This document shows positions 23,531 through 31,435 of a stretch of 64,000 nt of DNA, in pieces (position 1 is the first letter of the stretch; each line of letters begins with the position of its first letter). The notes under the pieces are model-generated. The model saw nothing but the letters and a program-made list of their open reading frames with translations, ran no database searches and was not told the DNA's origin. Both the position numbers and the translations under genes were made by a program. This stretch comes from CAZKNJ01 sp964554185 (GTDB lineage Bacteria > 4484-113), in assembly GCA_964554185.1 (NCBI GenBank), contig CAZKNJ010000007.1, positions 1-64,000 of the forward strand, read 5' to 3'.

Positions 23531-24861
23531 GCCTCCCCGCGCGCCCCTACCTCACGCGCATGTCGCAGTTCGCCTGGCTGGCGTCGTTCTGGTTCGTCAT
23601 CCACTTCATCTGGGCGACGCTGCTGCCGGTGGTCATTCCCGCGATGGTCAAGGGGATGGTCGCCTACGAGGAGCAGGGCACGCGGCTGGGCCTCCTGCTC
23701 GGCGCGGGCGCGGCGGTGTCGGCGGTGCTGCAACTCACCATCGGCTTCGTCAGCGATTCCAGCGAAAGCCGCTACGGCCGCCGCAAACCCTACATCGTTA
23801 TCGGCGTGCTGCTGAGCTGCGCCGCGATGCTCTACCTCGTCCACGCGCCGGGGTACTGGCAGCTGCTGTTCGCCTACTTCTTCGCGCAGATATTCCTCAA
23901 TACCGCGAGCGTGCCCTACCAGAGCATGATGCCCGACCTGGTGCCGGAGCGCTACCACGGCCGCGCGGCGGCGATGATGGGCTTGTTTGACCTCACGGGC
24001 AAGCTCAGCGGCCTGGTGGTCGTCGGACTGGTGCTCGCGGGCGTGGGCCTGGGTGCTACTCGTGTCGCCGCCAACGGCCAGCCGTCCTTCGCCATGTTGG
24101 GGGTGGTCTACTGCGTTCTGCTGCTCGCGCTGGCGGCGGTGGTGCTCAGCAAGGCCCCCAGCTACCCCAGCATCCTCGCTGCGGGCTTCCTGCGTTTCCG
24201 CCCGGCGCAGACCGGCCGCAGCCTCCTGCGCGAGTTCGCCAACTTCGGCTTCCGGGCCAACTGGGAGCTGGTGAAGCTGATGTTCTCGCGCACCGCCATC
24301 CTGCTGGGCTACTACACCTTCATCCCCTTCGTCTACTACTTCGTGGAAGCGAACCTCCACGTCCCCGAAGAGCGCATCTGGCTCGCGGCGGTGTTACTCG
24401 CCGCCATCATTCTCGGCGCGGTGGCGGGCAACCTCACCGGCGGCTACCTCTGCGACCGCGTCGGCAAGCGCCGCGTCATCTTCATGGGCATGGCGCTGAC
24501 GATAGTGTTTATGCTGCCGATGATCTTCGCCCGCGACATCATCACCGCGATTGCCTACGGCGTCGGCCTGGGCGCGGGGTGGGGCGCGTTCATCGCCGCC
24601 GACTGGGCATTCGCCTTCACCCTCATCCCCAAAGAAAAGACCGCGCGCTACATGGGAGTGTGGGATATGACCGCGCTGGCGCCGCAGATGGTCGCACCGA
24701 TGGCTGCCGGCTTCGCCCGCGACCGCCTACTCGGCCTGCCCGGCGGCGAAGCCACCGCCTACCAGCTCATCTTTTCCTTCGCCATCGTCTACTTCATCAT
24801 CGGATTGGTTATACTTGGCTACGTGCGCGAGCAGCCCATCTCGCGGGAGGATGGCGCATGA
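23527..24861 (+). CDS. MFS transporter
   Basis: 444 residues, 12 predicted membrane helices. The loop between helices 2 and 3 reads DSSESRYGRRKPYIVIG, and its repeat in the second half reads GYLCDRVGKRRVIFMG, the two MFS motif A copies. The GRRKP variant resembles sucrose/SLC45-like and GPH sugar symporters. Substrate unknown. The GTG start overlaps the yqeG stop (GTGA); the 15 codons upstream in frame belong to yqeG DNA. Co-transcription with an HAD phosphatase does not by itself reveal the cargo. Confidence 0.82.
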   Translation: MSLPARPYLTRMSQFAWLASFWFVIHFIWATLLPVVIPAMVKGMVAYEEQGTRLGLLLGAGAAVSAVLQLTIGFVSDSSESRYGRRKPYIVIGVLLSCAAMLYLVHAPGYWQLLFAYFFAQIFLNTASVPYQSMMPDLVPERYHGRAAAMMGLFDLTGKLSGLVVVGLVLAGVGLGATRVAANGQPSFAMLGVVYCVLLLALAAVVLSKAPSYPSILAAGFLRFRPAQTGRSLLREFANFGFRANWELVKLMFSRTAILLGYYTFIPFVYYFVEANLHVPEERIWLAAVLLAAIILGAVAGNLTGGYLCDRVGKRRVIFMGMALTIVFMLPMIFARDIITAIAYGVGLGAGWGAFIAADWAFAFTLIPKEKTARYMGVWDMTALAPQMVAPMAAGFARDRLLGLPGGEATAYQLIFSFAIVYFIIGLVILGYVREQPISREDGA

Positions 24862-25340
24862 GCACGCGGCTGGAAAAGGCCGTCCCGCTGATTGCGCTGG
24901 GCGTGGTGCTCATCGTGCTGGCAATCGTCTTCCTGCCGGGCTTCATCCGCCAGTTCACATTCAAGCGCGACCTCAACCGGTTCATTGAACTGGCGAAGGT
25001 CGGCGAAGCGGTGAAGGCGGCGGACTTCGTCGCGCCGGAAGACCACGCCAAGGCGCTTGACCTCATCGATTCATACATCCCGCCCGACTACTATAAAGAC
25101 CTCGCGGCGCTCAACCTCCGCGGCTACGAGTACATTGACGGCGTTTACGTCTGCGTGCTGGTCTTCCGCTTCTCCGGCGAGCATTACCGCGGCATCGGCC
25201 AGGCGCGCTTGCGCTGGCGGCGCACGCCCGACGGCTGGCGCTTCCGGCTGAGCGACGCGGAGGTGGCGGAGGGCTATCCCGAAGGCGACTTCGTCCCCGT
25301 GCAGGGCTTTTTTAGCGGCCAAGCCTTCTTCGGCTACTAA
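24858..25340 (+). CDS. hypothetical membrane-anchored protein, last gene of the ruvX operon
   Basis: 160 residues, family not recognised. A single helix at about 8-28 is followed by an exported-looking domain of mixed helix and strand with Tyr/Asp-rich segments (DSYIPPDYYKDL), similar in size to NTF2-like or DUF4878-type lumazine-binding folds, which is a guess. The ATG overlaps the MFS stop (ATGA). The preceding in-frame open region lies inside the MFS gene and is not coding in this frame. Confidence 0.7.
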   Translation: MSTRLEKAVPLIALGVVLIVLAIVFLPGFIRQFTFKRDLNRFIELAKVGEAVKAADFVAPEDHAKALDLIDSYIPPDYYKDLAALNLRGYEYIDGVYVCVLVFRFSGEHYRGIGQARLRWRRTPDGWRFRLSDAEVAEGYPEGDFVPVQGFFSGQAFFGY

Positions 25341-25341
25341 C

Positions 25342-25367
25342 CGGCGGCCTGGAGACCGCCGCTCCTA
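25342..25367. repeat. intergenic hairpin repeat, family F
   Basis: CGGCGGCCT-GG-AGACCGCCG, 1 mismatch, sharing the CTGGAG apex with the two hairpins at 31493 and 31528. Confidence 0.6.
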
Positions 25368-25376
25368 CTCGCTTGA

Positions 25377-25404
25377 CGAACTACCAACTACGAACTACCA
25401 ACTA
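25377..25404. repeat. heptanucleotide tandem tract, 4 units
   Basis: cgaacta, ccaacta, cgaacta, ccaacta, alternating in perfect 7-nt phase. Confidence 0.8.
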
Positions 25405-25413
25405 CCGCTCCGC

Positions 25414-25944
25414 TCATTTCTTCTTCCCATGGAACCCCAGGTACCCGCGGAACAGGTAGCGGCTGTCGGAGACCGAGATCATACAGTGGCCGTCGGTGGC
25501 CGAAGCGATGTTCATCACCTCTTCCACGCAGCGGCGCGGGACGATGCTGAATATCAGGTCGGTGGGCCCTTTGCGCCCGTGTCCCGGCACCACCGTCGCG
25601 CCGAAGTCTCTCGCCCACAGCGCCTGCGCGATGTCCTCGCCCTTGCTCTGCGACATGATTCTCACCTGCGACTGGCCGATGGCGAAATGTTCCTCCAGGT
25701 AGAGGCCGAGGAACGTGCCGGTGGCGAACCCGCCGGAGTACGCGAGCATCAGCACCGGGCTGTCTAGGTGGCGCACGACCTGGCTGATGGCGAAGATGAA
25801 GATGGTGACCTCCACGAACCCGATGCCGGTGGCCAGCCACCGCCGCCCCTGCATTATGTAAACCGTCCGCATCGTCCCCATGGTCACGTCGGTGACGCGT
25901 AGCAGGAAGATGAGAATAAATCCCAGAAGCACATTGTCCAGCAT
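25414..25944 (-). CDS. DUF5698/DUF2179 (UPF0316) family membrane protein
   Basis: 176 residues. Three hydrophobic segments in the first ~85 residues include FLLRVTDVTMGTMRTVYIMQGRR, typical of the DUF5698 part, followed by a soluble DUF2179-like domain with KGPTDLIFSIVPRRCVEEVM. The family is widespread and uncharacterised; the DUF2179 half resembles small-molecule-binding domains found in YitT proteins. ATG start. It is bounded by repeat elements on both sides and is likely monocistronic. Confidence 0.8.
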   Translation of the reverse strand: MLDNVLLGFILIFLLRVTDVTMGTMRTVYIMQGRRWLATGIGFVEVTIFIFAISQVVRHLDSPVLMLAYSGGFATGTFLGLYLEEHFAIGQSQVRIMSQSKGEDIAQALWARDFGATVVPGHGRKGPTDLIFSIVPRRCVEEVMNIASATDGHCMISVSDSRYLFRGYLGFHGKKK

Positions 25945-25986
25945 GATGCCCGTATTCTAGCATTGCATCACAGGCCGAGATCGGAC

Positions 25987-26017
25987 GTAGGGGCACAGCA
26001 TGCTGTGCCCGTTCTAC
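25987..26017. repeat. intergenic hairpin repeat, family B
   Basis: The core GGGCACAGCATGCTGTGCCC (25991-26010) is a perfect 20-bp palindrome flanked by gtag and gttctac. The identical core recurs at 59049-59068. Confidence 0.85.
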
Positions 26018-26050
26018 CGCTTTGGGGCTAGTTGGCGGCTCATCCGCGCG

Positions 26051-27997
26051 TCAGGCCTGGCTGAGCAGCTTGAGCCTTGCGAGATGCGATGCATCGTCCC
26101 AGCCTATGGGCGGAAGCGCGGCAACCTCCTCTGCCGGCGGCAGCTTGGGGTCGGCCAGGAAATGGCGGAGTGCCTCTATCCCCAGCTTCACGCCCTCGGG
26201 CACCTTGTGTTCCAAGAGCCCTTCGGGCGAATAATCAGACTTCGGTGATACCTTCGCCGTAGTGTATTCCTGCAATGCGTCCAAGGCCTGAACACACGCC
26301 CGGAGCCGCTCGCACTCCCGCTCCGTCAGCACCACCTGCCGCCCGCCGGGGGCTTGCAGCACGGACAACTGCCCGTCCTTACTTGTGATGAGACTTCCCG
26401 AATCCCCCAAGTTCAGCGCAAAGCCATCGGTTGCGATGCGCAGGTCAAGGTCCATAGCCTTGTAGTCTCCGGAGTTGATGATGAGACCCACGTCGTCTCC
26501 CACCCACTCGATCTCCGTGCTAACCATGGAGCGCTGCGCTTCCCTCTCCAGCACTATCTCGCGCGAGGCGATTGCACCTAGCCAGCACTCCAAGTATGGC
26601 TCCGGTATCACTCCGTTGGGCCACGAACTCGCTGGCTCCGCCAGCACCGCCCGGGCGATGCTCGCAGCGTCTGCCAACAACTTCTCGGTCTCAGGGTCAA
26701 AGCGCGTTTTCAGCACGGGGTAGGGCTTCTCGTGGCGGATGTAGAACTTGACCTTGTTCTCACCGTTCACCTGCACGTCTACGTAGGTGCCGACGCTCGT
26801 ATAGTTGCTTTTGATGTTGAGCGAGGTGTCGCCCCGAGCCAAGCCCATGTCGTAGTGCTCGGGCTTGGAAACCTCTACCCCGCCAACGATTGCAGGTATG
26901 AACTTGGGGCGCGTATTCCGGTACTCGTTTCGCCGCCGCTCCGATTCCGGGTCGTAGCCTTCCCAGAACCAAGGCCGGATCATCATCCGCTGCTCCATCT
27001 GGCTGGCCGGCTCCAGACGCTCGGGCCCGTGCTGCCAGAGAGTATCCACCACTCCAGCGAGCCACTGTGAAAACTCAGGCGGCACCTGTTCCTTAGCTAG
27101 ACCCAGAAAGTGCAGGTGCATCCACAGCGATTTCTTGGGCACGATCAGATTCCAGTCAACTCCGGAGCCCCAACTCCGCTCGGTCTGGTAAGTGGTGTAT
27201 CCGCCGGTATTGCCCAACATGGTGAACTGGTTGCTGATGCTCGGCTGTAGGGAGAAGTGGTCCGGCCATAACGTGAGATTGACCGTGCATACGTTGTTCC
27301 CGTAGCTCGCGCCCCGAAGCGTATAGACTTCCTCATCAGCGAAATACAGCTTGGAAATCGTCGTGAAGCCGGAGAAGGGCCCTGGGCTGATTAGCGTGTA
27401 CTTCTCCTTACCGAGTTGCGCCACTACCGGTCTCAGCTTCCACAGAGGAACGGGCCACAGCTTCACCGGCAGCATCTTCTCCGTCAAGCCGTTGATGACG
27501 CGCCAGGTGTCGTTCTGGTTGCCGCACACGTTCATGGACGAGTACGGCGGTGTTTCACTGCTCGGTAACAGCCAGTAGGACTCGTTGTCGTTGATGTCCA
27601 CTGCTACCCAGCGGCTTCCGCCCAGAGGTTCCGGCAGCTCATAGAGCCAGAAGGATGAACCCTCGTGCAGAAGGCTGTCGTAGTACCCAATGTTGTACTC
27701 CGTTTTCCCCGTATCATCGGTCGGATAGACCGTCACTTCACAAGTGCCCAACCGCCAGACAACGCTGTCGCCACTCGATTCGCTCGGCCGGAAGAACTTC
27801 CAGTACACCGCCGCGGCCAGCCCCACGAGGATGAACACCGCCAGCAGCGCAATGACGATCCGCCCGACGCGGACGCCCGCCACCAGCCGGCGTACCACCG
27901 ACTCCTCCATCCGCGCCCGGTCGGGCCCGCCCGAGCGGTTCGCATGCTCCTCCCGCATCTTCCCGATTACCCCGTTGACCTCGTCGTCCTTCTTCAT
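26051..27997 (-). CDS. large single-pass membrane partner of ECF sigma factor (copy 1), unknown family
   Basis: 648 residues. A ~45-residue charged cytoplasmic head precedes one membrane helix at about 46-68; some 580 residues follow outside. The outer part is homologous along its length to the protein at 28613-30547: shared stretches include LWPxxLWxxRP, LWPDxFxL, an E/SxPPEYxxxL region, ECWLGAxxxRxxxLxE, MDLxLR and the C-terminal GxKLxxEFLxxP. No known domain is recognised. The ATGA overlap with the sigma gene upstream and the topology suggest a membrane anti-sigma factor that senses something outside, though it is two to four times longer than usual anti-sigma factors and has no zinc-binding HxxxCxxC motif. 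Confidence 0.8.
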   Translation of the reverse strand: MKKDDEVNGVIGKMREEHANRSGGPDRARMEESVVRRLVAGVRVGRIVIALLAVFILVGLAAAVYWKFFRPSESSGDSVVWRLGTCEVTVYPTDDTGKTEYNIGYYDSLLHEGSSFWLYELPEPLGGSRWVAVDINDNESYWLLPSSETPPYSSMNVCGNQNDTWRVINGLTEKMLPVKLWPVPLWKLRPVVAQLGKEKYTLISPGPFSGFTTISKLYFADEEVYTLRGASYGNNVCTVNLTLWPDHFSLQPSISNQFTMLGNTGGYTTYQTERSWGSGVDWNLIVPKKSLWMHLHFLGLAKEQVPPEFSQWLAGVVDTLWQHGPERLEPASQMEQRMMIRPWFWEGYDPESERRRNEYRNTRPKFIPAIVGGVEVSKPEHYDMGLARGDTSLNIKSNYTSVGTYVDVQVNGENKVKFYIRHEKPYPVLKTRFDPETEKLLADAASIARAVLAEPASSWPNGVIPEPYLECWLGAIASREIVLEREAQRSMVSTEIEWVGDDVGLIINSGDYKAMDLDLRIATDGFALNLGDSGSLITSKDGQLSVLQAPGGRQVVLTERECERLRACVQALDALQEYTTAKVSPKSDYSPEGLLEHKVPEGVKLGIEALRHFLADPKLPPAEEVAALPPIGWDDASHLARLKLLSQA

Positions 27998-28482
27998 GGT
28001 TCATTCTCCCGCAGCAGCTCCGCCAGCCGCTTGCGCGCCCGCGCCAGCCGCATCTTGAGCGCCCCCGGAGTTGTGTGCGCTATCCCCGCCGCCTCGGCGA
28101 CGGAGAAGCCCTCCAGGTAGTGCAGCACCACCGCTTCCTTCTCCGCCGGCTTCAGCGCGCCCAGCATGGCGTCCAGCCAGTGCCCGCCGCCCGGATTCGC
28201 CTTTCCGGCGGACGGCTCGCTCGCCAAATGCAGCGGCACCACCGTCCGCAGTCGCCGCCGCCGCAGCATCATCCGGTAGCGGTTGCGCATTATGGCCAGC
28301 AACCACGCGGTGAAGCGGCTTTCGTCGCGCAGCCGGTGGAACTCCACCAGCGCCGTGGCCACCGCGTCCGCCAGCAGGTCCTCGCTGTGCGAGCTTCCCG
28401 CCAGCGCGCGGGCCACCCGGCCGGCCGCCGGCAGCGCCGCTTCCAGCAACGCCTCAAACCGCGAAAGCTCCTCCCCTCTCAT
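27994..28482 (-). CDS. ECF-type RNA polymerase sigma factor (copy 1)
   Basis: 162 residues. Sigma region 2 lies at about 30-80 (EDLLADAVATALVEFHRL and FTAWLLAIMRNRYRMMLRRRR) and region 4 at about 105-160, with the helix-turn-helix FSVAEAAGIAHTTPGALKMRLARARKRL. There is no region 3 and no C-terminal extension. The linker is Gly/Pro rich. ATG 28482 with GCGGGAAA upstream. The stop overlaps the start of the large membrane protein by ATGA, implying translational coupling. It is about 40% identical by eye to the second copy at 30544-31053, and a 22-bp motif upstream is shared. Confidence 0.9.
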   Translation of the reverse strand: MRGEELSRFEALLEAALPAAGRVARALAGSSHSEDLLADAVATALVEFHRLRDESRFTAWLLAIMRNRYRMMLRRRRLRTVVPLHLASEPSAGKANPGGGHWLDAMLGALKPAEKEAVVLHYLEGFSVAEAAGIAHTTPGALKMRLARARKRLAELLRENEP

Positions 28483-28529
28483 AGTTTCCCGCCGGCGCGC
28501 ATTCCCGGACGCTCAGTTACATGGATGCG

Positions 28530-28551
28530 CGAGCACGGTCTATGGTAACAG
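28530..28551 (-). promoter_or_regulatory. motif shared by both sigma operons, copy 1
   Basis: Minus strand CTGTTA-ccAT-..-GCTCG, 15 of 22 bases identical to 31100-31121 and at 47 nt from the sigma ATG versus 46 nt. Counting CTGTTA as -35, a GCATCC follows after 17 nt, corresponding to GCGTCT at the other copy. Confidence 0.5.
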
Positions 28552-28612
28552 GCGGCGGGAAAGAACCGCGGTGCAATCCCTCAGTCGCTCGCGAGTACGC
28601 TGTTTCGGCGCC

Positions 28613-30547
28613 CTACGATTTCTCTTCGAGGTGCGCAACTCCGAGAGAGACCTGATTGCCGCGGTCAAGCACGACCATGCCCGCCCAGGGGAGCTCCGGC
28701 AACTCCTCCACGACCTCTGCCTGAGCGACCTCCGGATGCTCAAGGAACTCGCGGAACAGCTTGATTCCGGTCTGCACCGCGGAAGGGACGCCTTCAGGCG
28801 AGGCACCGACAATCTCCAGCGCAGTATCCAGTTGCCGTCTATGCTCTGCCGTGAGCGCCTCGGGCGCGGCGTCCGCCGCGCGTATGGCGCTCAGCTTCCC
28901 ACCGGACATGGACACGAGATAGCCGGTGGCAGTGTTCAGTAACTGCCAGGCGTCCGGCTCCAGGCGAAGGTTGAGGTCCATCGAGGTTCTCTCCCCCATC
29001 GAGGCCCTCTCCCCGAAGTCAATGACGAGTGCCGCCGAGCCGCCCTCGCGCTCAATGAGCCCCATGAGTAGCGTCCGGCCAAGCGATTCCTGCAAGGCGA
29101 ACTGCCGGTCAACCAGAGCACCAAGCCAGTTATCCACAATCGCCCGGGGAAAGCCCTCGCTGGGCCATTCTCCGGCTGGGATCTGGAGAGCGTCTCTCGC
29201 CATCGATGCTAGCTCGTTTAAGAGGCTCTCATCTTCCGGACTCAGCCTGCAGCGCAGGTAGGGCAGTCGGCCTTCGCTAAGCACGAACACTCTCGTGCTC
29301 AAGCGTTCACCGTTGCGGGTGATGATGCCTTCAGCGAAGTGCAGCTGTGGCCTTGGAGGCCAGAAGCGAATCTCCAGACCGTCCCGCGCAATACTCAGCA
29401 CCTCCTGAGGAGTCTGGCGGAACACCTTGACTCCATTCGACTCAATGGAGAACTCGGGCACTAGACCGGCGAAAGCCTGATCAAGCCGCCCGCGTTCAGC
29501 CTGGTCTTGCTCCGCCGGCCGCCATGGCTCCATGCGGTTGTCGAGCATATCGAGGTCAGCGTGGTAAAGCGCACGCGGCTCGCTGGTCACTATCTGGTCA
29601 ACCGTCTGCTGCAAGCTCCGCGTATACTCGGGTGGGATACTATCCCCCAGCAGTGGCAGAAGCTCCAAGTACTTCGGGAGGTAATGCTTGACCCGCAGCA
29701 AGCTGTCCCGTACACCCTCGCCCCAGCATCTAGCAGCCTGGTAGGCATCGTAACCACCCCCATCGCCGCTAAGAAAGAGCTCGGGATTGGCTAAGGTGCG
29801 AAGCGTGAAGTTGTCCGGCCACACATACAGCCTGATAGTCAGTGTATCCATGGCGGGGTTGTCCCTGACGCCCTCCATGCCGAATCCGTGAAGCCAATGT
29901 CCTACTTGATCTCCGCAATACCGGTTGGAGGCATGCACGAATCCATAGTCAACTGGGCCCGTGTACACCATCCGGAACTCGCCGCGGGAGAGCTTTCTGA
30001 CAAAAGGCCTAATAGCCCACAGGTCGGCGGGCCAGAGCTTAGCCTTGTCCATTTGCGACGAGACGCTCTGCACCGTGTCAAGGTGCGGTTTGTATTTAGC
30101 TGCTTCCGAAAGATTGGGCTCCGCCAGCGGAGTGTCAGTGGGGTAGAGCAAACAGGTTATGTCGTCGATTGGCACTTCCGCCGCCAGCGGCTCTTCGGGG
30201 TGTAAGTCAGGCTGCTGGGCGATGTAGTACTCCTTGCCTTCCCAACTGCACTGATAGTACGTCCCGCGCCAGAATTCCTCATCGGAGTGCCGCATGCGCA
30301 CCTTCACTCCGTTCACCGTGTATTCCGCTATCGCCTTGCCGCCCATCGCCGGCAGCAGCGGCTTCAGCACCAGCCCGACAACCACCAGCGCGGCCACCAG
30401 CCAGCCCGCCAGCGCCCAGACCGGCCGCCGTGGCTTTCGCTCCAGCGCGCGCATCAGCAGCGCGTTCTCGTCGTGGCTGGCCTCGTGCCGCCGGTGGACT
30501 TCGCCCATCTGCCGCAGCAGCTCATCCGTTTTCTCGCGTTCGTTCAT
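28613..30547 (-). CDS. large single-pass membrane partner of ECF sigma factor (copy 2), unknown family
   Basis: 644 residues. The cytoplasmic head (1-42) is charged and has a Glu/His-rich EVHRRHEASH at 16-25; the helix at about 43-62 is followed by a ~580-residue extracytoplasmic region homologous to copy 1. The open frame extends 68 codons upstream into the sigma gene, but ATG 30547 overlapping the sigma stop (ATGA) is clearly the start and matches copy 1. Cysteines are few and not conserved between copies except a few near the middle. Function is inferred only from context: probable membrane regulator or effector of the sigma factor. Confidence 0.8.
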   Translation of the reverse strand: MNEREKTDELLRQMGEVHRRHEASHDENALLMRALERKPRRPVWALAGWLVAALVVVGLVLKPLLPAMGGKAIAEYTVNGVKVRMRHSDEEFWRGTYYQCSWEGKEYYIAQQPDLHPEEPLAAEVPIDDITCLLYPTDTPLAEPNLSEAAKYKPHLDTVQSVSSQMDKAKLWPADLWAIRPFVRKLSRGEFRMVYTGPVDYGFVHASNRYCGDQVGHWLHGFGMEGVRDNPAMDTLTIRLYVWPDNFTLRTLANPELFLSGDGGGYDAYQAARCWGEGVRDSLLRVKHYLPKYLELLPLLGDSIPPEYTRSLQQTVDQIVTSEPRALYHADLDMLDNRMEPWRPAEQDQAERGRLDQAFAGLVPEFSIESNGVKVFRQTPQEVLSIARDGLEIRFWPPRPQLHFAEGIITRNGERLSTRVFVLSEGRLPYLRCRLSPEDESLLNELASMARDALQIPAGEWPSEGFPRAIVDNWLGALVDRQFALQESLGRTLLMGLIEREGGSAALVIDFGERASMGERTSMDLNLRLEPDAWQLLNTATGYLVSMSGGKLSAIRAADAAPEALTAEHRRQLDTALEIVGASPEGVPSAVQTGIKLFREFLEHPEVAQAEVVEELPELPWAGMVVLDRGNQVSLGVAHLEEKS

Positions 30548-31053
30548 GCCGTCTCCTTCGCCGGGCCGTGGTCGGTTCCGCCCAATAGCTCCGCCAAGCG
30601 CTTGCGCGCCCGCGCCAGGCGCATGTTCATGGCGCCGGGACTGGTGCGGGCGATGCGTGCAGCTTCCGCCACCGGAAAGCCCTCCAGGTAGTGCAGCACA
30701 ACCGCCTCCCGTTCGGGCGGCCGCAGCAACGCCAGCACGCCGTCCAGCCACTGCTGGTCGTGCGGATTGCCCGCGGCGGCAATCTCGGCCGCACCCTCCA
30801 GCGGTATCACCGGCCGCAGTTTGCGGCGGCGAAGCATGGAGATGTGCCGGTGGCGGATGATGGTGAAGAGCCAGGGTTTGAACCGCGCTTCGTCCCGCAG
30901 GCGGTGGAAGCTGTGGAACGCCGCGGCCACCGCCTCGGCCAGCAGGTCGGCTTCACCGTCCGCCGAGCCCGTAAGCCGCCGCGCGAAGCGGCTGGCCGCG
31001 GGCAGGTTTTCGTGAAGCAGCGCCCTGAACCTGGTTGTGCGCGATTCCCTCAT
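30544..31053 (-). CDS. ECF-type RNA polymerase sigma factor (copy 2)
   Basis: 169 residues. Region 2 contains FHRLRDEARFKPWLFTIIRH and MLRRRKLRPVIPL; region 4 contains LLRPPEREAVVLHYLEGFPV and ARTSPGAMNMRLARARKRLAELL. The frame is open to 31086, but ATG 31053 aligns with copy 1 (MRESRTTRFRALL against MRGEELSRFEALL) and has GGGGTG upstream. The stop overlaps the next gene by ATGA. It belongs to the short two-domain ECF group, which usually answers envelope signals through a membrane partner. Confidence 0.9.
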   Translation of the reverse strand: MRESRTTRFRALLHENLPAASRFARRLTGSADGEADLLAEAVAAAFHSFHRLRDEARFKPWLFTIIRHRHISMLRRRKLRPVIPLEGAAEIAAAGNPHDQQWLDGVLALLRPPEREAVVLHYLEGFPVAEAARIARTSPGAMNMRLARARKRLAELLGGTDHGPAKETA

Positions 31054-31099
31054 AGCACCCCGCAGGCGGACCAACCGGCCCTGCACTATCTAAGACGCA

Positions 31100-31121
31100 C
31101 GAGCGCCCCCGATTCTAACAG
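31100..31121 (-). promoter_or_regulatory. motif shared by both sigma operons, copy 2
   Basis: Minus strand CTGTTA-gaAT-..-GCTCG, then GCGTCT 17 nt after CTGTTA. CGTC is a common ECF -10 core, so this may be an autoregulated promoter. Confidence 0.5.
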
Positions 31122-31151
31122 CCTAACGGATCAAGCACGCGCTGACCTTGC

Positions 31152-31263
31152 GTAGGGGAACGGCGGATGCCGTGCCCGTTCCGCTTTTGCAGGCAGTAAT
31201 CACGGGCGGGACGCCCGCGCTACCAATGATCGAACGAGTACGCCGGGCTGACTAGCCCGGCTC
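31152..31263. repeat. cluster of hairpin repeats, families B, C and E
   Basis: 31152-31184 is a B-type element with a changed stem (GGAACGG..CCGTTCC), 31198-31224 is family C, and 31236-31263 is family E with arms GCCGGGCT/AGCCCGGC, a covarying version of 59129-59153. Confidence 0.75.
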
Positions 31264-31283
31264 TTTTTCTTTCGGGATGCTGG

Positions 31284-31304
31284 TTTGCTGGTAGCTGATA
31301 GCTG
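31284..31304. repeat. heptanucleotide tandem tract, 3 units
   Basis: tttgctg, gtagctg, atagctg; unit related to 31564-31598. Confidence 0.6.
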
Positions 31305-31307
31305 AAA

Positions 31308-31397
31308 CGGAGGTGGCAGGAATCGAACCCACCGCGCAGGGAACCCCGCGCCAACGGTTTTGAAGACCGCGGGAGACACCAGTCCCCATCAACCTCC
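31308..31397 (-). tRNA. selC: tRNA-Sec (TCA), selenocysteine tRNA
   Basis: 90 nt without CCA. Diagnostic features: anticodon loop CTTCAAA with TCA; a 6-bp D stem GGGGAC/GTCTCC closed by the 4-nt loop TGGT; a long variable arm (GCGCGGG..CCTGCGC); discriminator G; T loop TTCGATT. The T loop is followed by only 12 bases before the discriminator instead of the 13 of the canonical bacterial 8+5 geometry, and position 7 (T) faces C. UGA also serves as an ordinary stop in the window (mce, both sigma genes), so recoding must depend on a SECIS element. selA, selB and selD are not in the window. Confidence 0.93.
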
Positions 31398-31435
31398 GCC
31401 GCTTATTCTACCCGACCCCCGCCCGCCTGGCTAGA

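Noticed and set aside
25388..25996. A 202-codon frame overlapping the DUF5698/DUF2179 gene on the same strand in another frame
   Set aside because: The 25414-25944 frame has the conserved membrane and DUF2179 segments; the other translates to low-complexity sequence.
31308..31397. Selenoprotein genes in this window
   Set aside because: I looked for recognised genes cut by an in-frame TGA at a conserved Cys position and found none, so Sec must be used elsewhere in the genome.
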